A DNA stretch of 5,158 nt from Candidatus Rokuibacteriota bacterium (GTDB lineage Bacteria; Methylomirabilota; Methylomirabilia; Rokubacteriales; CSP1-6): contig QHRT01000195.1 in assembly GCA_003220195.1 (NCBI GenBank), positions 1 to 5,158 on the forward strand, written 5' to 3'. This document shows positions 4,360 to 5,158 of the stretch, in pieces; positions within the stretch are counted from its first letter, which is position 1, and every line of letters starts with the position of its first letter. Position numbers and translations under genes: made by a program. Below the pieces are notes generated by a model that saw only the letters and a program-made list of their open reading frames with translations, did no database searches and was not told the DNA's origin.

Positions 4360-5158
4360 GTGCGCGCGTACGTTCTCTCCCGGCTCGGCCAGAGTGTGCT
4401 CGTCGTGTTCCTGTCGCTCTCCGCCGTCTTCGTCATGGTGCGGCTCTCCGGGGATCCCGTCCTGCTCTTCATGCCGATGGACATCCAGGCGAAGGACGTC
4501 AACGACTTTCGCCAGCGCCTCGGCTTCAACGATCCGCTCTCGGTGCAGTACGCGCGATTCATCGGCGGCGCGCTCCGGGCTGACTTCGGCGAATCGCTGC
4601 GCTACCGACGCGATGCCGTGGGGCTCGTCCTCGAACGGCTGCCGGCGACGCTGTTGCTCGCGGGCACCGCCATGCTGCTCACGGTGATGCTCGCCGTCCC
4701 GCTCGGAGTGCTGACGGCGGTCCATCGCGACCGGCTGGTCGATCACGCGGGCACCGTCCTCACGGTGCTGGGCCAGGCTGTCCCCGGGTTCTGGCTCGGG
4801 CTCATGCTGATCTACGTCTTCGCGGTCCGCCTGCGGGTCCTGCCGACCGGCGGCACCGGAACGCTCGCCCATCTGGTGATGCCGTCGATCGTGCTCGCCG
4901 CGTTCTTCGCGGCGAGGATCGCGCGGCTGACCCGGTCGTCGGTGCTCGAGATCCTCGGCGAGGACTACGTGCTGACGGCGCGAGCCAAAGGGCTCGGCGA
5001 GCTTCGCGTCGTCGGCAAGCACACGTTGCGGAACTCGGCCATCCCGATCGTGACGCTGGCCGGGCTCGAGCTCGGACAGTTGCTCGGCGGCGCGGTGATC
5101 ACCGAGACGATCTTCGCGTGGCCCGGGCTCGGCCGGCTGACGGTGCAGGCGCTGCTGA
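4360..5158 (+). CDS. DppB/OppB-type ABC transporter permease, 3' partial
   Basis: Inner-membrane permease subunit of a dipeptide/oligopeptide/nickel-type ABC importer. 266 residues are visible; a typical length near 310 means roughly 45 are missing beyond the window (the closing TGA letters are out of frame). Seen: an N-terminal membrane segment (about 9-29) followed by RLSGDPV, the classic DppB start; LGFNDPLSVQYARFIGGAL and DFGESLRYRR (54-84); membrane segments near 96-120, 132-156 and 172-185; then the EAA loop EDYVLTARAKGLG (201-213) with HTLRNSAIP (221-229), which contacts the ATPase; and TETIFAWPGLG (248-258), very typical of this family. GTG 4360 is chosen because an in-frame TGA lies at 4354 and the N-terminus then aligns with the family; no clear Shine-Dalgarno is seen. 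No substrate-binding protein gene lies directly upstream; partner subunits should follow to the right. The substrate is not predictable. Confidence 0.92.
   Translation, partial: MRAYVLSRLGQSVLVVFLSLSAVFVMVRLSGDPVLLFMPMDIQAKDVNDFRQRLGFNDPLSVQYARFIGGALRADFGESLRYRRDAVGLVLERLPATLLLAGTAMLLTVMLAVPLGVLTAVHRDRLVDHAGTVLTVLGQAVPGFWLGLMLIYVFAVRLRVLPTGGTGTLAHLVMPSIVLAAFFAARIARLTRSSVLEILGEDYVLTARAKGLGELRVVGKHTLRNSAIPIVTLAGLELGQLLGGAVITETIFAWPGLGRLTVQALL

Noticed and set aside
4336..5022. Antisense open frame over the permease
   Set aside because: Rich in Glu, Arg, His and Gln as expected from the reverse of a hydrophobic membrane protein; the + strand has clear DppB motifs.
5150..5158. Terminal TGA as the permease stop
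   Set aside because: The TGA is out of frame (codons read ctg ctg a..), and the conserved C-terminal part is still missing.

Overview
The window is GC-rich bacterial DNA with strong G/C preference at third codon positions, Shine-Dalgarno sites, GTG starts and very short intergenic gaps. All genes I can support lie on the + strand. The gene mix (HMG-CoA-lyase-like enzyme, luciferase-like flavin oxidoreductase, dipeptide-type ABC permease, periplasmic SGNH hydrolase) suits a chemoheterotrophic soil or sediment bacterium, such as Acidobacteriota, Rokubacteria-like lineages or Pseudomonadota. The sequence alone does not fix the phylum. I see no rRNA, tRNA, CRISPR array, transposase or integrase.

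Region 1 (1-2901) looks like one operon. It holds a 5'-truncated yeast-type cytosine deaminase, an HMG-CoA-lyase-like DRE-TIM enzyme 13 nt downstream, a small COMT-like O-methyltransferase that overlaps the lyase stop by 4 nt, and a luciferase-like monooxygenase (LLM) 24 nt after that. The deaminase and lyase keep all the catalytic residues I could map onto the yeast and human enzymes. The set looks like part of a small-molecule catabolic or modification pathway, but the substrate cannot be read from sequence. Deamination of a cytosine-like base followed by a flavin-dependent oxygenase loosely recalls pyrimidine breakdown, and that is only a speculation.

Region 2 (2902-4350) carries two exported proteins. 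The first is an SGNH/GDSL hydrolase with all four catalytic blocks, preceded by a 106-nt gap with an inverted repeat. The second is a short secreted protein with four spaced DPR motifs and a Trp-rich WxxGxW-like C-terminal domain framed by two cysteines. It has its own candidate -10 element and Shine-Dalgarno site and is followed by a strong G/C hairpin that probably ends or attenuates the transcript.

Region 3 (4360-5158) is the start of a DppB/OppB-type ABC transporter permease that runs off the window. It probably opens a peptide or nickel-type transporter operon continuing to the right. The least explained item is the small DPR-repeat secreted protein. The most interesting context is the deaminase-lyase-methyltransferase-LLM operon. 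I found no evidence for a wholly new defence or mobile system here.
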